Source of the DNA: Thermoproteota archaeon
Lineage (GTDB): Archaea > Thermoproteota > Methanomethylicia > Methanomethylicales > B66-G16
DNA length: 7,639 nt
Assembly: GCA_003649085.1 (NCBI GenBank)
Contig: QMQV01000067.1
Location: 1-7,639 of the forward strand
Reading direction: 5' to 3'
Position numbers and translations under genes: made by a program. A model generated the notes under the pieces. That model searched no databases, was not told the origin of the DNA, and worked only from the letters and a program-made list of their open reading frames with translations. This document shows positions 1 through 6,709 of the stretch, piece after piece. Numbering within the stretch: the first letter of the stretch is position 1; every line of letters begins with the position of its first letter.

Positions 1-13
1 CCCCCTCTACATG

Positions 14-994
14 TTAGGTTACAAGCTCAGCCAAGTCAATTCCATATCCTCCTATTTGGTAGAAGTAAAGCGCTATAGAGTGCATTATCATAGCATAAGG
101 TGATAAATTCGAACATAATTTCTCATTTAAGCTTTTTAAAGCATCGTTAAGCTTACTTACGCTCAATGAAAGCTCTTCAGCAGTTCTAGAGTCAAGTTTT
201 ACTAAGGCTTCTACAGCTTTGCCATGGAGGTTCATCGAGAAAAGCCCTAGCGACTTTACATCCTCTATCACATCTGTGTGTTTGTAACTGTTTCTGCAAA
301 GGTTTAAGACACCTTCAGCCACCTTCACAACACAATCTCCAATAGCTTCTATGAACTTAGCTGCTAACCTTAAATCGAGACAATCTATAGTTTTTACACC
401 CAGCTTACTTGCTAGAAGAGGGTCTTGAGAAGCTGCTCTAAGTTGTCGGACTAATAGGAAATACAGTCTATCCACCTCATCGTCTCGCTTTACAATTGCT
501 TGTGCCAGCTCGTAGTCAAGCTCTTCTAAAGCTATTAGCACGTCTCTGTGCATGTTGTAGACTATCGCGTGGGCGCGCTTTAAAGTAGCTTTAATAGGTA
601 TTGCTGAAAGCTGTAAAAGGCTCTGTATGGTTATAGAATTTGACGTTTCTTCAACAATCTCTAAGCCTATTAAGCGCTGAATGGTTGATAACACGCTTTC
701 TCTCACATTTGAAGGCAACCTCCCACTTGACTCAACTTTCATGAACTCAGCACCCATTAGGTAAGCTGATCTGATGCCGCGCTCAATGCTTACGTGGGCT
801 TCAACAGGGATGGTTAATGGTTTGGTCTCGATTTCTCTTTCAACATGGTGAGGCTTAATTAATAAATAGCCTTGCTCGCTTTCTTCAACTGAGAGAACGG
901 ATCCTTCTCTTAACTTAAACTTGTTTATCCACGTTTTAGGTAAGGTAATTAAGAAGGACCCGCCCTTAGTTTTTTGAAGCTTGCGCAGATCCAT
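14..994 (-). CDS. AbrB-PhoU phosphate-signalling type regulator
   Basis: This is a complete 326-residue protein with an N-terminal SpoVT/AbrB-like swapped-hairpin segment (about residues 1-48: MDLRKLQKTKGGSFLITLPK, then a short beta-rich stretch ending LLIKP). A long all-helical PhoU-like region follows from about residue 110. The helical part has the acidic PhoU-type patches KRDDEVDRLYF and AKFIEAIGDCVVKVAEG, which in PhoU proteins bind metal and contact the phosphate transporter or its sensor. The AbrB-type domain suggests DNA binding. Archaeal proteins of this architecture are annotated as phosphate uptake regulators, but no pst transporter genes are visible here, so the phosphate link rests on family alone. 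The ATG at 994 is chosen because family members begin at this M-x-(I/L)-R-K-L-Q motif; a TTG three codons upstream (1003) is the alternative. It is divergent from the DUF429 gene across a 71-base spacer. Confidence 0.85.
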   Translation of the reverse strand: MDLRKLQKTKGGSFLITLPKTWINKFKLREGSVLSVEESEQGYLLIKPHHVEREIETKPLTIPVEAHVSIERGIRSAYLMGAEFMKVESSGRLPSNVRESVLSTIQRLIGLEIVEETSNSITIQSLLQLSAIPIKATLKRAHAIVYNMHRDVLIALEELDYELAQAIVKRDDEVDRLYFLLVRQLRAASQDPLLASKLGVKTIDCLDLRLAAKFIEAIGDCVVKVAEGVLNLCRNSYKHTDVIEDVKSLGLFSMNLHGKAVEALVKLDSRTAEELSLSVSKLNDALKSLNEKLCSNLSPYAMIMHSIALYFYQIGGYGIDLAELVT

Positions 995-1029
995 ATTGAT
1001 CAAGTGAAGACAGTAGTTAAGAGAGGCAA

Positions 1030-1043
1030 TTAAGCATATAGCC
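1030..1043. promoter_or_regulatory. Shared TATA candidate between divergent genes
   Basis: The only AT-rich element in the short spacer between the PhoU-type gene and the DUF429 gene is TTAAGCATATAGCC. Its core lies about 29 bases before the TTG at 1066 on the plus strand, which suits a leaderless or near-leaderless transcript. It lies about 42 bases before the ATG at 994 on the minus strand, which would leave a leader of roughly 15 bases. One element may serve both directions. No clear BRE was recognised, so the call rests on position and composition. Confidence 0.35.
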
Positions 1044-1065
1044 TCTAATGATGGTATAGAGAAGC

Positions 1066-1641
1066 TTGAGAGAGTGCTTGAATTTGGGGAAAGTTGCAGG
1101 TTTAGATCTTTCTGGTTCTGAGAAAAAGCCTAGTGGTTGGTGTCTTATAGATGGTAGACGGGTCACTACAAAGCTGTTATATTCAGACGACGAGATTTTA
1201 AATGAAGTTACTAATGCGAGGCCTGTGATAATAGCTATAGATGCCCCCTTAACCATGCCTAAAGAAGGCGGGTTTAGACACGTTGATAAAGAGCTTATGA
1301 AGCTTAAGGGAAAGCCTTTACCCCCTTTAATGCCTGGCATGCGCAGTTTAACTATGAGAGCTATAGGGCTTGTTACGCGCATAAATGAGCTTAGTTTAAA
1401 CATTAAGATTTTGGAAACTCATCCTCAAACAGCAGCTAGTAGACTTAACGTATCGAGATCTTCTAAACAAGTACTTGAAGCTTTAAAGGCATATGGGCTT
1501 AAGCCTTTTGAGAGAAACGTTTCTAAACATGAGGTGGACGCTATGCTCGCAGCGTTAACTGCGTGGCTTTATCTTATCGGGAAAGTTGAAGAAGTAAAAG
1601 CTGACAATGGAATTATCGTACTTCCTAAGAAGGAGGACTAA
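1066..1641 (+). CDS. DUF429 family, predicted RNase H-fold nuclease
   Basis: This protein of up to 191 residues belongs to the DUF429 family, which is predicted to adopt an RNase H-like fold; substrate and activity are not established. Visible signatures are the first-strand motif VAGLDLSGS with Asp14, AIDAPL with Asp59, the Pro-rich stretch PLPPLMPGMRSL at about 84-95, ETHP with Glu117 and His119, and EVDAMLAALTAW with Asp158. These acidic residues fit the usual metal-binding positions of the fold and all are present. No ATG start exists: TTG codons at 1066, 1078 and 1084 are all possible. The last gives MGKVAGLDLSG, closest to the family norm; the first fits best with the TATA candidate near 1036. 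The stop lies 4 bases before the DP1 start, and the DP1 Shine-Dalgarno sits inside its last codons, so the two genes are probably co-transcribed. Confidence 0.8.
   Translation: MRECLNLGKVAGLDLSGSEKKPSGWCLIDGRRVTTKLLYSDDEILNEVTNARPVIIAIDAPLTMPKEGGFRHVDKELMKLKGKPLPPLMPGMRSLTMRAIGLVTRINELSLNIKILETHPQTAASRLNVSRSSKQVLEALKAYGLKPFERNVSKHEVDAMLAALTAWLYLIGKVEEVKADNGIIVLPKKED
1631..1636 (+). promoter_or_regulatory. Shine-Dalgarno that sets the DP1 start
   Basis: A perfect AGGAGG lies 9 bases before GTG 1646. It favours that GTG over the upstream in-frame ATG at 1607, which would overlap the DUF429 gene by 35 bases and has no comparable site. Confidence 0.75.
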
Positions 1642-1645
1642 GGAA

Positions 1646-3175
1646 GTGATTAATGAAAAGGTAAGAAAAGCTATGGAAGTTATCATAAATTCCGGTTTTC
1701 AACTTAAACCTGAAGCTTTAAGCTTATTGATGAGCTTAGAAGATCCCGAAGCTTTCGCGAAGAACTTAGTAACTAAGCTCCTAGGGAGAGCTGAGAAACC
1801 CCTCTTTATTGATGAAAAAGTGGTCGTAGAAGCCAAAAGTGAAGTTGAAGAAGCTAAAACAAGGCTTGTGAAACACGAGCCTAAAGCTAAGGTGAAGGTC
1901 TTTGCTAAACAAGTTGAGGCAGATATTGAAGTTTTGTATAGCCCTAAAGAAGTCTCCATAACGTCCAGCTTAGATGCATTTAAAAGCTACTTTAATAGTA
2001 GGTTTAGGAAGTTGAGAAAGTTACTATTAGAGCGACTTGACGTTAAAGGAGCTATCAGTATTGAAGAAGCCTTAGCTACAAAGGATAGGAAGATAAAGGT
2101 CATTGGAATCGTTACAGCTAAAAAGGAGCTTAAGTCAGGCAACCTTGCTATCGAACTTGAGGATGAAACAGCCTCCATCAAGGCAATTTTCATGAAAAAC
2201 GATGAGAAGGTTTGGAGAAGAGGGTTGAGAATTCTACTAGATGAAGTGATATGTATCGAAGGAGTTGTTAGGGGCGACTACATCATAGTAACTGATGTCA
2301 TGTGGCCAGACATACCTGCTGATAAAAAACCTCCTTCATATAAGCTAGGTGAAGAACCACTTTATGCTGTTATGATATCAGACTTACACGTAGGTAGCAA
2401 GGCATTCTTAGAGAAGCAGTTTAAGCGGTTTTTAAAGTGGATTAGGGGTGAAGAAGGTTTAGGAGAAGATAACATACGCCCTTATGTGAAGTACTTAATA
2501 ATTGCTGGGGATTTAGTAGATGGAGTTGGCGTATATCCTGAACAGGCAAAAGAGCTACAGATATCTGATATCTACAAGCAATATGAAGTTGTCTATAAGC
2601 TATTAAGTCAAGTGCCTGACTACATAGAGATTATCATTATCCCAGGAAACCACGATGCAACTAGCATAACTCTCCCCTCTCCCCCCATCTTTAGGTCCTA
2701 CGCTGAAAAACTCTATGAAATGCCAAATGTACACATGCTGGGAGACCCATGCTATGTGAGCTTACACGGAGTTGTGTTTTTAATAACCCATGGCAAGAGC
2801 TTAGACGATGTCATACCGTCACTCCCAGACGTAGACTTCGATGAGCCTGAAAGAGCTATGGTGGAGTTGCTCAAAAGCAGGCACATAGCCCCTATATATG
2901 GAGATAAGACTTCGATAGCCCCTGTACCCTATGACCCTTTAGTTATTGAGAGGATACCTGATGTCATGCAGGCAGGTCATGTCCACGTAAGGGGAGTCAC
3001 AAGTTATAGAGGGGTTTTAGTGGTTAACTCTGGTGCTTGGCAGGGTCAGACAAGTTATCAAAGATCTATGGGGCTTAACCCCAAACCAGCTGTAATTCCT
3101 GTGGTTAACTTAGCTAAATTATCGAGCTCGTTAAGTTCTGCATGCGCGTTCTTAGACTTTACTAGTGGTTTTTAG
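1646..3175 (+). CDS. polB: DNA polymerase D small subunit DP1
   Basis: This is the 509-residue small subunit of the archaeal replicative polymerase PolD, partner of the catalytic subunit DP2. DP1 carries a calcineurin-like phosphoesterase domain with 3'-5' proofreading exonuclease activity. An N-terminal helical segment and a Lys/Glu-rich linker precede an OB-fold (about 145-225, around KVIGIVTAKKELKSGNLAIELED). The phosphoesterase domain starts near 240 with all metal-binding motifs intact: SDLHVGS (Asp246, His248), GDLVDG (Asp289), PGNHD (Asn335, His336), THGKSLDD (His382) and QAGHVHVRG (His445, His447). The GTG start at 1646 is chosen on its Shine-Dalgarno; starting at ATG 1607 would add 13 residues. 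DP2 is not in the window. The 3' end overlaps the convergent endonuclease dU gene by 24 bases, and a run of five T at 3169-3173 at the stop codon may serve in termination. Confidence 0.95.
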   Translation: MINEKVRKAMEVIINSGFQLKPEALSLLMSLEDPEAFAKNLVTKLLGRAEKPLFIDEKVVVEAKSEVEEAKTRLVKHEPKAKVKVFAKQVEADIEVLYSPKEVSITSSLDAFKSYFNSRFRKLRKLLLERLDVKGAISIEEALATKDRKIKVIGIVTAKKELKSGNLAIELEDETASIKAIFMKNDEKVWRRGLRILLDEVICIEGVVRGDYIIVTDVMWPDIPADKKPPSYKLGEEPLYAVMISDLHVGSKAFLEKQFKRFLKWIRGEEGLGEDNIRPYVKYLIIAGDLVDGVGVYPEQAKELQISDIYKQYEVVYKLLSQVPDYIEIIIIPGNHDATSITLPSPPIFRSYAEKLYEMPNVHMLGDPCYVSLHGVVFLITHGKSLDDVIPSLPDVDFDEPERAMVELLKSRHIAPIYGDKTSIAPVPYDPLVIERIPDVMQAGHVHVRGVTSYRGVLVVNSGAWQGQTSYQRSMGLNPKPAVIPVVNLAKLSSSLSSACAFLDFTSGF

Positions 3176-3733
3176 AGCTTTAGATAAGGACTTCGCAATA
3201 ATCCACGCAACTCTCAGAGGTTCTGGAAAACGTCCAAAAACTGTTAAGCTCTTTAAAACATCCTTAACCTGACTTAAATCTATGCCTACAAAGTTCACAT
3301 AGACAGGGTTTTCTCTAGGATTCGTATGTGCTTCAAAGACCTGAGAAAACTTGTTAAAAACACTCCATCTAGCTTTCCAGTCGTCAAAATGCTTTATTAA
3401 AGCATTTTTAACAGCCTCGTTATCCGGTATTTCCCCGACAACGACAATAACTGGCTTTCTAAACTCATGATATAGAGCTTCAGGGTCTATGAAGTTGAAG
3501 CCTCCATATGCAATGCTTCCTTGAAGTATGAGATCAAAGCTTTGAAGAGATTTGGCTATGTCTATGGCTTTTTCGGTAGCATCTAGCCCATCTACTTCTA
3601 TATCCCTGACTTCAACACGCGTTATTGTAAAATTAGATGTCAATACGCCTACTAATACTGTTTTAACATGGCTTCTTTTCCTACTAGGCGAGAAGCTCCC
3701 GTCTTCAAAAGCTAGGACTTTCAAGCTACACAC
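3152..3733 (-). CDS. DUF99 / endonuclease dU family protein
   Basis: This 193-residue protein belongs to the archaeal DUF99 (UPF0215) family, related to endonuclease V and annotated as endonuclease dU, a predicted nicking enzyme for deaminated (uracil-containing) DNA. The signatures are VLAFEDGSF with Asp11 near the N-terminus, a VDGLDAT segment with Asp48 and Asp51, then FDLILQGSIAYGGFNFID (66-83) with Asp83, FRKPVIVVV (91-99), and the C-terminal FPEPLRVAWIIAKSL that closes most family members. The acidic residues fit an RNase H-like metal site. The start is GTG at 3733, 14 bases after the cdc6 stop on the same strand, with no clear Shine-Dalgarno; TTG at 3724 is a possible shorter start. 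The spacing implies co-transcription with orc1/cdc6, and the gene faces and overlaps DP1 by 24 bases at the 3' ends. The activity is inferred from the family. Confidence 0.85.
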   Translation of the reverse strand: MCSLKVLAFEDGSFSPSRKRSHVKTVLVGVLTSNFTITRVEVRDIEVDGLDATEKAIDIAKSLQSFDLILQGSIAYGGFNFIDPEALYHEFRKPVIVVVGEIPDNEAVKNALIKHFDDWKARWSVFNKFSQVFEAHTNPRENPVYVNFVGIDLSQVKDVLKSLTVFGRFPEPLRVAWIIAKSLSKALKTTSKV

Positions 3734-3747
3734 GTATATTGATTTGG

Positions 3748-4947
3748 TTACAGTATGCTTAATAAACGCTCATCGTTTGAAAATGCATCGTAGATGTTTT
3801 TCTCAGGTACGTTTAAGTTAACTATTCTGGTTCTACCATACCTACCTTTACTAACTACTTTAGCATTGATGATGCCAAGCATGTCTAACTCGCTGATTAA
3901 GTCACTGATCCTTCTTTGAGTAAGCGGTTCAAGCCCAAGTTTCTTACTTAGATCGCAATAGACATTATACACTTCTCCGGTTGCAACCTTGTTAATGTCT
4001 TTTTTCCTTAGCAAGTGCAAGCTTATGATAAGGAGTTTTGAATGTAAGGGCATCGTCTTTAATACTTCAACAACTCTATCGCGTTCGATCTCTCTTTGCG
4101 CTTTCTTGACATGTTCTTCTAACACCTTATCAGATTCTTCTCGCTCGGCGATTTCACCTGCAACTCTAAGAAGATCTAACGCGCGCCTAGCATCTCCATG
4201 CTCTTTAGCAGCTAAGGCGGCGCAGAGCGGAATAACGCCTTGATCTAGAACCCCCGGATAAAAAGCTTTAGATGCCCTATCCCTTAAGATGTCCTCAAGC
4301 TCAGCTGCATTATACGGAGGGAAGACGAGCTCTTCTTCACCTAAGCTACTTCTAACACGTGCATCCAGATACTCTGTGAACTTTAAGTCATTGGTTATCC
4401 CTATGACAGCCACTCTCGAATTATAGAGCTCCATGTTTATTCGAGTAAGCTTGTAAAGTGTTTCATCACCGCTCTTCTTAACTAAAGCATCAACTTCGTC
4501 TAATACTACGAAGAAAGTGCCGCCTCTCTCATCAAGTGCCTTAACAAATCTTCTGTAAGCTTCTGCTGTCGAAAGCCCTGTAAAGGGTATTGACGCATTT
4601 AGAGCATCGCAAAGTTCAGCTATGACTCTGTAATTAGTATCGTTGTACTTACAGTTAACATACGCATACCCTACTAATATGCCAAGCTTACTACTTTCCT
4701 CTACAAGCCTCTTTAACACATATTTAGTAACAGCTGTTTTCCCACTGCCTGTCACACCATAGATAAAGACATTTGAAGGTCTGGCCCCCTTAATAGCAGG
4801 GGCAAGTACACTAGCTAATTTATAGACCTGTCTTTCCCTATGAGGTAGAGAATCAGGTATGTAATCTGGTCTAAGAATTTCCCTGTTTTGGAAAATTCTA
4901 GCTCTAAGTACTCGTGAAAAAAGCTCATCAAGTGATGCCCCCGCCAT
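3748..4947 (-). CDS. cdc6: Orc1/Cdc6 replication initiator
   Basis: This 399-residue AAA+ protein binds origin recognition boxes and helps load the MCM helicase in archaea. The N-terminal LDELFSRVLRARIFQNREIL and PDYIPDSLPHRERQ blocks are typical of the family. They are followed by Walker A GVTGSGKT (about 64-71), Walker B VVLDEVDAL (Asp150, Glu151), sensor 1 IGITND (Asn186) and sensor 2 GDARRALDLLR (Arg254/255). A C-terminal winged helix (about 290-390) includes the LTQRRISDLISELDMLGII recognition region and the SKGRYGRTRIVNL wing. The ATG at 4947 is chosen because GGAGG lies 7 bases before it; a GTG at 4974 would add nine residues upstream of that site. Walker A has Val where many Cdc6 proteins have Lys in G(K)TG, but the catalytic Lys-Thr is intact, so ATP binding is expected. 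It is followed 14 bases later by the endonuclease dU family gene. Confidence 0.95.
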   Translation of the reverse strand: MAGASLDELFSRVLRARIFQNREILRPDYIPDSLPHRERQVYKLASVLAPAIKGARPSNVFIYGVTGSGKTAVTKYVLKRLVEESSKLGILVGYAYVNCKYNDTNYRVIAELCDALNASIPFTGLSTAEAYRRFVKALDERGGTFFVVLDEVDALVKKSGDETLYKLTRINMELYNSRVAVIGITNDLKFTEYLDARVRSSLGEEELVFPPYNAAELEDILRDRASKAFYPGVLDQGVIPLCAALAAKEHGDARRALDLLRVAGEIAEREESDKVLEEHVKKAQREIERDRVVEVLKTMPLHSKLLIISLHLLRKKDINKVATGEVYNVYCDLSKKLGLEPLTQRRISDLISELDMLGIINAKVVSKGRYGRTRIVNLNVPEKNIYDAFSNDERLLSIL

Positions 4948-4954
4948 GAAAAAG

Positions 4955-4959
4955 CCTCC
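4955..4959 (-). promoter_or_regulatory. Shine-Dalgarno that sets the cdc6 start
   Basis: GGAGG on the minus strand stands 7 bases before ATG 4947. It shows that the transcript has a leader and supports this start over the GTG at 4974. Confidence 0.75.
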
Positions 4960-4975
4960 GGCCTTAAACACCACA

Positions 4976-4988
4976 CTCCAGAGGAATC
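4976..4988 (+). other. Candidate origin recognition box (mini-ORB-like)
   Basis: CTCCAGAGGAATC matches the archaeal mini-ORB core TTCCAGTGGAAAC as I recall it at 10 of 13 positions, and a purine-rich stretch follows (AGGAGAAAT). It lies just upstream of orc1/cdc6, the common place for such boxes and for initiator self-regulation. No second full copy was found in the spacer, although a short C-run (ACACCCCTAG, 5034-5043) could be a diverged opposing half. A single imperfect match can arise by chance. Confidence 0.3.
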
Positions 4989-5000
4989 AGGAGAAATTAA

Positions 5001-5031
5001 GGCTTAACATCTAAAAATCTAAATCAAAGCC
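5001..5031 (-). promoter_or_regulatory. cdc6 promoter candidate in AT-rich spacer
   Basis: On the minus strand the TATA-like stretch ATTTAGATTTTTAGAT (5009-5024) would place a start of transcription near 4985-4995 and leave a leader of about 40 bases that contains the Shine-Dalgarno. The stretch consists of two near-tandem ATCTAAA units (plus-strand reading). It is flanked by a 5-base inverted repeat, GGCTT at 5001-5005 and AAGCC at 5027-5031, which could be a binding site for a regulator or the initiator itself. Confidence 0.4.
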
Positions 5032-5054
5032 TACACACCCCTAGATAGTGGCTT

Positions 5055-5270
5055 ATGAGGATAAGAAAGAAGCTTAGAGCCAATAGCGTTAAAAAAGAGC
5101 TACCAACACTTAAAGAAAAGCTATCATGAAAAGGAGAAGAAGTAAAAGAAGCAATTAAGCGGCAGCTTAAAGCTGTATTAAGCTCACAAATCACAAGATA
5201 CTGCAATGTAAACAATAAAGGAGAAGAGTTAAGTGAGAAAACAAGTCTAGCTGAGCATTTAAGGTGGTAA
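5055..5270 (+). pseudogene. Split small reading frame ahead of the FAD gene
   Basis: From ATG 5055 one frame stays open for 24 codons (MRIRKKLRANSVKKELPTLK...), meets a TGA at 5127-5129, then stays open for 46 more codons to a TAA at 5268-5270. That stop falls 2 bases before the preferred start of the FAD oxidoreductase, the spacing expected of an operon partner. The product would be Lys/Glu-rich and probably helical (for example KGEEVKEAIKRQLKAVL), with no recognisable family. It may be a small gene broken by a nonsense change, a downstream gene with its own non-ATG start, or a chance opening in purine-rich spacer DNA. No Shine-Dalgarno is seen before 5055. There is no sign of a selenocysteine insertion element. 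Confidence 0.3.
5263..5267 (+). promoter_or_regulatory. Ribosome binding site for the FAD gene
   Basis: GGTGG lies 5 bases before GTG 5273 and supports that start over the GTG at 5264, which is inside the site itself. Confidence 0.5.
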
Positions 5271-5272
5271 AA

Positions 5273-6589
5273 GTGAAAGTCTGCATTATAGGGGCTGGTT
5301 TAACGGGGATAAGCGCTGCTAGAAACTTACCTCAAGGAAGTTACATAGTTTTTGAAAAAGAGCATGACATAGGAGGTCTTTGTGGAAGCGAGGTCGTCAA
5401 CAACTTTTACTTTGACTACGCACCTCACGCCTTTTTCACATCGAATCAAGAAATACTTAGACTGGTTAAAGAGACCTTAAAGACAAACATCAAGGAACAC
5501 ATTAGGAGGGCATACATATACACGTATGGGAAATACGTCGAATACCCTTTGGAGGTTAACTTAAGAAAACTTCCACGAGACGTAGCAATTGAGTGCCTAA
5601 TAGGAGTTATTAAGGCATCGACAACGCCTAAGCAAAATCCTAGAAACTTCAGAGAATGGATGTATGCAGCTTACGGAGAAGGTATAGCAAGACACTATCT
5701 TGAACCTTATAATCGTAAGCTATGGAAATATAGCCTAGAAGACATGAGTGCTGACTGGGTTATTGGAAGAGTGCCAACGCCAAGTATTGATGATGTGATT
5801 AAGGGGGCCTTTAAAAGCGTTAAAAAGCGCTTTGGAGGAAATTGGCTTTTCTACTATCCTAAGGTAGGTGGAATCAAGGCTTTAGTGAAGGCATTGGCAA
5901 GTGATGTGAAGCCAGTAATCTGTAACGCGGAAGTAACGAAAATTAAGATACTTAACGGTGCTTTAAAAGTATGTATCAGGAGAGGAGATATTGTTAAAGA
6001 GTACGTGTTTGATAAAGTGATCAATACGTCACCGCTACCCGATCTAGTTGATTATTTAGAAGACGTGCCAAGTAACGTGTACAAAGCTGCAAAGGAGCTA
6101 AAACATAATAAGTTGATAACCATAGGCTTAGGGTATAAAAGTCATAAGAATATCAGGTATCACTGGGTATATTATCCAGAAGAAAGATATCCATTTAATA
6201 GAGTAAGTTATCCAGTTAACTTTTCAAGGTATACAGCGCCTAAAGGGTATTCCTCAATACTCGTTGAACTCACAGTCGAAAGTCAAAAAGAAATGCGTAG
6301 TGAGGAGATCGTAGAAGAAGTTGAGCAAAAATTGAAAGATGCAAGAGCCATACCTGAAGACGTGAAGATTATGGTACGCTTTATCAAAAATATTAAGTAT
6401 GCTTATGTGATCTACGACTTAAGTTATAAGGATAAGGTGAGGCTCGTTAAGGAATATTTACGTGAAAGAGGCATAATAACAGCTGGTAGGTATGGAGAAT
6501 GGGCTTACATGAACATGGATCACGCAATACAAGCAGGTGAAAGAGCAGCACAAGAGCTCATTAATGAGGTAGAAAAACGTAAAACCTAA
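5273..6589 (+). CDS. FAD-dependent oxidoreductase, protoporphyrinogen oxidase/UGM-like
   Basis: This 438-residue flavoprotein is of the amine oxidase/protoporphyrinogen oxidase-like superfamily (COG1232-type). The N-terminus has the dinucleotide-binding motif IIGAGLTGISAA (Gly7, Gly9, Gly12), an acidic Glu28 at the end of the second strand, and IGGLCGS (33-39). The middle holds EPYNRKLWKYSLEDMSADW and RVPTPS (about 144-171), a block also seen in UDP-galactopyranose mutase-like proteins, and YYPKVGGIKALVKAL, typical of both groups. The C-terminal flavin motif is AGRYGEWAYMNMDHAIQAGERAA (404-426). No heme or glycan genes adjoin it, so the substrate is unknown. The UGM-like middle block makes a role in sugar-nucleotide or polyprenyl/isoprenoid chemistry as likely as porphyrin oxidation. 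No signal peptide is seen; the N-terminus is the Rossmann strand. GTG 5273 is preferred; GTG 5264 adds three residues. Confidence 0.85.
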   Translation: MKVCIIGAGLTGISAARNLPQGSYIVFEKEHDIGGLCGSEVVNNFYFDYAPHAFFTSNQEILRLVKETLKTNIKEHIRRAYIYTYGKYVEYPLEVNLRKLPRDVAIECLIGVIKASTTPKQNPRNFREWMYAAYGEGIARHYLEPYNRKLWKYSLEDMSADWVIGRVPTPSIDDVIKGAFKSVKKRFGGNWLFYYPKVGGIKALVKALASDVKPVICNAEVTKIKILNGALKVCIRRGDIVKEYVFDKVINTSPLPDLVDYLEDVPSNVYKAAKELKHNKLITIGLGYKSHKNIRYHWVYYPEERYPFNRVSYPVNFSRYTAPKGYSSILVELTVESQKEMRSEEIVEEVEQKLKDARAIPEDVKIMVRFIKNIKYAYVIYDLSYKDKVRLVKEYLRERGIITAGRYGEWAYMNMDHAIQAGERAAQELINEVEKRKT

Positions 6590-6621
6590 AGCCTTGTATC
6601 GCCAAGTTTAACGAGAAGCGT

Positions 6622-6709
6622 GCGGGGGTTCCCGAGCCAGGTCAAAGGGGCAGGACTGAGGCTCCTGTGGGGAAGCCCTGCGTGGGTTCAAATCCCACCC
6701 CCCGCACCA
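6622..6709 (+). tRNA. tRNA-Leu (anticodon GAG), CCA encoded
   Basis: A complete type II cloverleaf folds by eye. The acceptor stem pairs GCGGGGG (6622-6628) with CCCCCGC (6699-6705), and a D-stem pairs CCC with GGG. The anticodon stem CAGGA/TCCTG encloses loop CTGAGGC with anticodon GAG at 6658-6660. A long variable arm (6668-6681) has a GGGG/CCCT pairing, and the T-arm is GTGGG-TTCAAAT-CCCAC. The discriminator is A73, as expected for leucine, and CCA (6707-6709) is in the DNA. No intron is present. It reads CTC/CTT leucine codons. It begins 32 bases after the FAD gene stop, so it may have its own promoter in that gap (6590-6621), where no strong TATA is visible. A broken minus-strand reading frame enters its 3' end. 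Confidence 0.97.

Noticed and set aside
1017..1403. Minus-strand reading frame of 128 codons opposite the DUF429 gene.
   Set aside because: It overlaps a gene with clear family motifs on the other strand and lacks any recognisable domain.
3552..3821. Plus-strand reading frame of 89 codons across the DUF99/cdc6 junction.
   Set aside because: It is antisense to two well-supported genes and reads as a Ser/Thr/Val-rich shadow with no motif.
5127..5129. TGA as a selenocysteine codon.
   Set aside because: No SECIS-like hairpin was recognised nearby and the context (LS-stop-KGEE) matches no known selenoprotein.
5024..5215. A 63-residue hydrophobic minus-strand reading frame in the cdc6 upstream spacer.
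   Set aside because: It is antisense to the Lys/Glu-rich purine strand, so its Leu/Ser/Phe content follows from base composition. No Shine-Dalgarno or family is recognised.
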